Assembly: GCF_014648295.1 (NCBI RefSeq)
Contig: NZ_BMQV01000015.1
Coordinates: forward strand, 1 to 64,000
DNA length: 64,000 bases
From: Shewanella saliphila
GTDB lineage: Bacteria; Pseudomonadota; Gammaproteobacteria; Enterobacterales; Shewanellaceae
Direction: 5' to 3'
The notes under the pieces were generated by a model that searched no databases, was not told the DNA's origin, and worked only from the letters and a program-made list of their open reading frames with translations. The position numbers and the translations under genes were made by a program. Below are positions 62,597 through 64,000 of the stretch, in pieces (the first letter of the stretch is position 1; each line of letters starts with the position of its first letter).

Positions 62597-64000
62597 TTAA
62601 CCTCCCCAGGTGTTGTGATTAGCATTGCGCTAGTTTCAGTAACGGGTTGGCTGTTATCCCAACCTCCGCCAAGCGTTTTATATAAACTCACCACCGCAAT
62701 TTCGGCTTGAGTGGTACTGTTATTCAATTGGATTTGGCTGTTAAGCACTTGCTTTTTTTGCTGCAAAACAGCTAAATGATCACTGGTGCCTTGCTGATAA
62801 TTGCGCTCAATCATCTTCATCGCTTGCTCAGTGTATTGGTGCGCAATAGACAATTTATGCTGCTGGCTTTGTTGTGCACGCCACGCATCGATAGCGTTAT
62901 CCACTTCGTGCCAGGCAGCCAACACGGTTTTGCGATAACTCAATGCTGAACTCTTTTGCTTTTCTTTTGTTAACTCAAGTTGCTGAGTTAACTTGCCGCC
63001 TGAAAAAATAGGTAAATACACTTTAGGGCCAACAGTAAATGAGCGCGAATCCCAGCCCAGTAAGTCACTGCCTTCAAAAGACTCAAGCCCCAAACTGCCA
63101 GACAAGGTCACTCGAGGATAAAAATCAGTTTCTGCGACACCAATTGCGGCAACGGCTGCGTGTAAATGTGCTTGTGCTTCAAGAATATCAGGGCGACGAG
63201 AGGCTAAATCCGACGGGATCTCAACTGGCACACCTGCCGGCAATTGAATCGGTTTATTTGATGTCGCTAATATGGCATCTAATGCCCGAGGCTGCTCACC
63301 GAGCAATAATGCCAAGGCATTCATTAATTGATTACTGCGCATGGTGAGCTCAGGTAAGCTTGCCGTTAATGTGGCTAAGTCGGTTTGAGCACGAATAGTA
63401 TCAAAATGGGTACCAACACCATTGTCTTCACGGCTTTGCATTAACGCGACAATCTGCTCAGCGGTTTGTTGCTTGTCTAAGCTAATGGCTAATTGAGTTT
63501 GTGCATTGCGCAATTGCAAATAAGCCTTGGCAACTTCAGCAGCTAAGCTGACACGAATGGCTTCACGCTGATATAACGACACATCTAATTTGGCGCGAAC
63601 TTCTTCTGTCGCTCGTTGCGCACGGCCCCAAAGGTCAAGCTCCCAACTGGCATCAAAACCTGCCGTCCAAAATTTTCGGCCTCCGACGGCGCCCCTAATG
63701 CCACCATCTTGCCATTTTCACTATTGCCTTCGCGGGCATAACTTGCGTTTGCAGAGAGTCTAGGTTGTTGGTCGGCAGCCGTGATCCCCAACGCCGCACG
63801 GCTTTGCGCAATTCGGCTGGTCGCAACTTGTAAGTCTAAATTTCCGGTTTGAGCTTTGGCTTGTAATTGCGTCAATATTGGGTCGTTAAATACCGCCCAC
63901 CATTGCCAATCAAGAGTTGGTTGGCTAGCTTGTTCGGTGTAACCGTAATCAGACCGAGGCTCAGTTGCCGTTTGGGTAATTCCGCTCTCTGGCACTGTAA
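62593..64000 (-). pseudogene. NodT-family efflux outer-membrane factor, frameshifted, 5' end outside window
   Basis: Two frames together encode one outer-membrane efflux protein. The first (64000 to about 63585) covers the start of the family domain (LDWQWWAVFNDPILTQLQAKAQ, then ARLS-type helices). The second (about 63670-62593) continues FWTAGFDASWELDLWGR and runs to the C-terminus. The frame changes at 63669-63672, where one T is missing from a run (GAAAATTTTGG on the minus strand). The lost base could be a sequencing error, a true inactivating deletion, or a programmed -1 shift at A-AAT-TTT. The N-terminal lipoprotein signal lies beyond the window. Stop overlaps the pump gene by 4 bp. Confidence 0.8.
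63667..63674 (-). other. Slippery heptamer A-AAT-TTT at the frameshift point
   Basis: In the upstream frame the codons are GAA AAT TTT GGA. The heptamer A-AAT-TTT has the X-XXY-YYZ form, and a -1 slip gives TGG ACG GCA, exactly the frame of the downstream part. Confidence 0.5.

Noticed and set aside
49422..64000. Genomic-island boundaries (integrase, tRNA attachment site, direct repeats) around the accessory-looking right end.
   Set aside because: No integrase, tRNA gene or flanking direct repeat was found. The region looks accessory by content only, so no island was called.

Overview
The window is a chromosomal segment of a gammaproteobacterium, almost certainly Shewanella or a close relative. 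This rests on the gene order and protein sequences: secA, M23 peptidase/dciA, lpxC and a dcw cluster without ddlB; then glpK, a FadL-like porin and leuABCD; then recQ, argA, rpmBG, radC, coaBC-dut-slmA, folE and pyrE-rph/yicC. Base composition is moderate to AT-leaning. Assignment to genus is from remembered gene order, not from a database search.

Region by region. Positions 1-115 are the 5' end of a 16S rRNA gene on the minus strand, preceded by a leader with boxA and two sigma70 promoters. Positions 726-21892 carry, almost entirely on the minus strand, secA, an M23 peptidase, lpxC and a compact dcw cluster read mraZ-rsmH-ftsL-ftsI-murE-murF-mraY-murD-ftsW-murG-murC-ftsQ-ftsA-ftsZ. Only dciA is on the plus strand here. 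The mraZ promoter carries three 10-bp-phased MraZ boxes. Positions 22668-31550 hold a small unknown gene, glpK, a FadL-type porin and leuABCD, which has a leader peptide and attenuator. Positions 31785-37948 hold a TPR protein with a degenerate GGDEF domain, recQ, a thioesterase, rarD and a PH-domain membrane protein. Positions 38034-49421 hold argA (with paired ARG boxes), rpmG/rpmB, radC, coaBC-dut-slmA, an S9 peptidase, folE, pyrE and rph (with an intercistronic attenuator) and yicC.

The last 14.5 kb looks accessory. A five-gene unit runs hipB-hipA-SEC-C protein-two uncharacterised proteins, behind two matching operators. Next comes a translationally coupled unit of ABC ATPase, two DUF3526 permeases and a TonB-dependent receptor. 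The window ends in a drug-efflux unit of outer-membrane factor, MFS pump and membrane-fusion protein. The outer-membrane gene is frameshifted at a slippery heptamer and runs off the window.

Two families of small non-coding repeats are present. One has 18-bp terminal inverted repeats (two full copies and one remnant). The other is a 277-bp TA-flanked element sitting inside the loop of a transcription terminator. No tRNA, CRISPR array, complete insertion sequence or prophage was seen. The best candidates for something undescribed are the hipBA/SEC-C unit and the coupled ABC-TonB unit.
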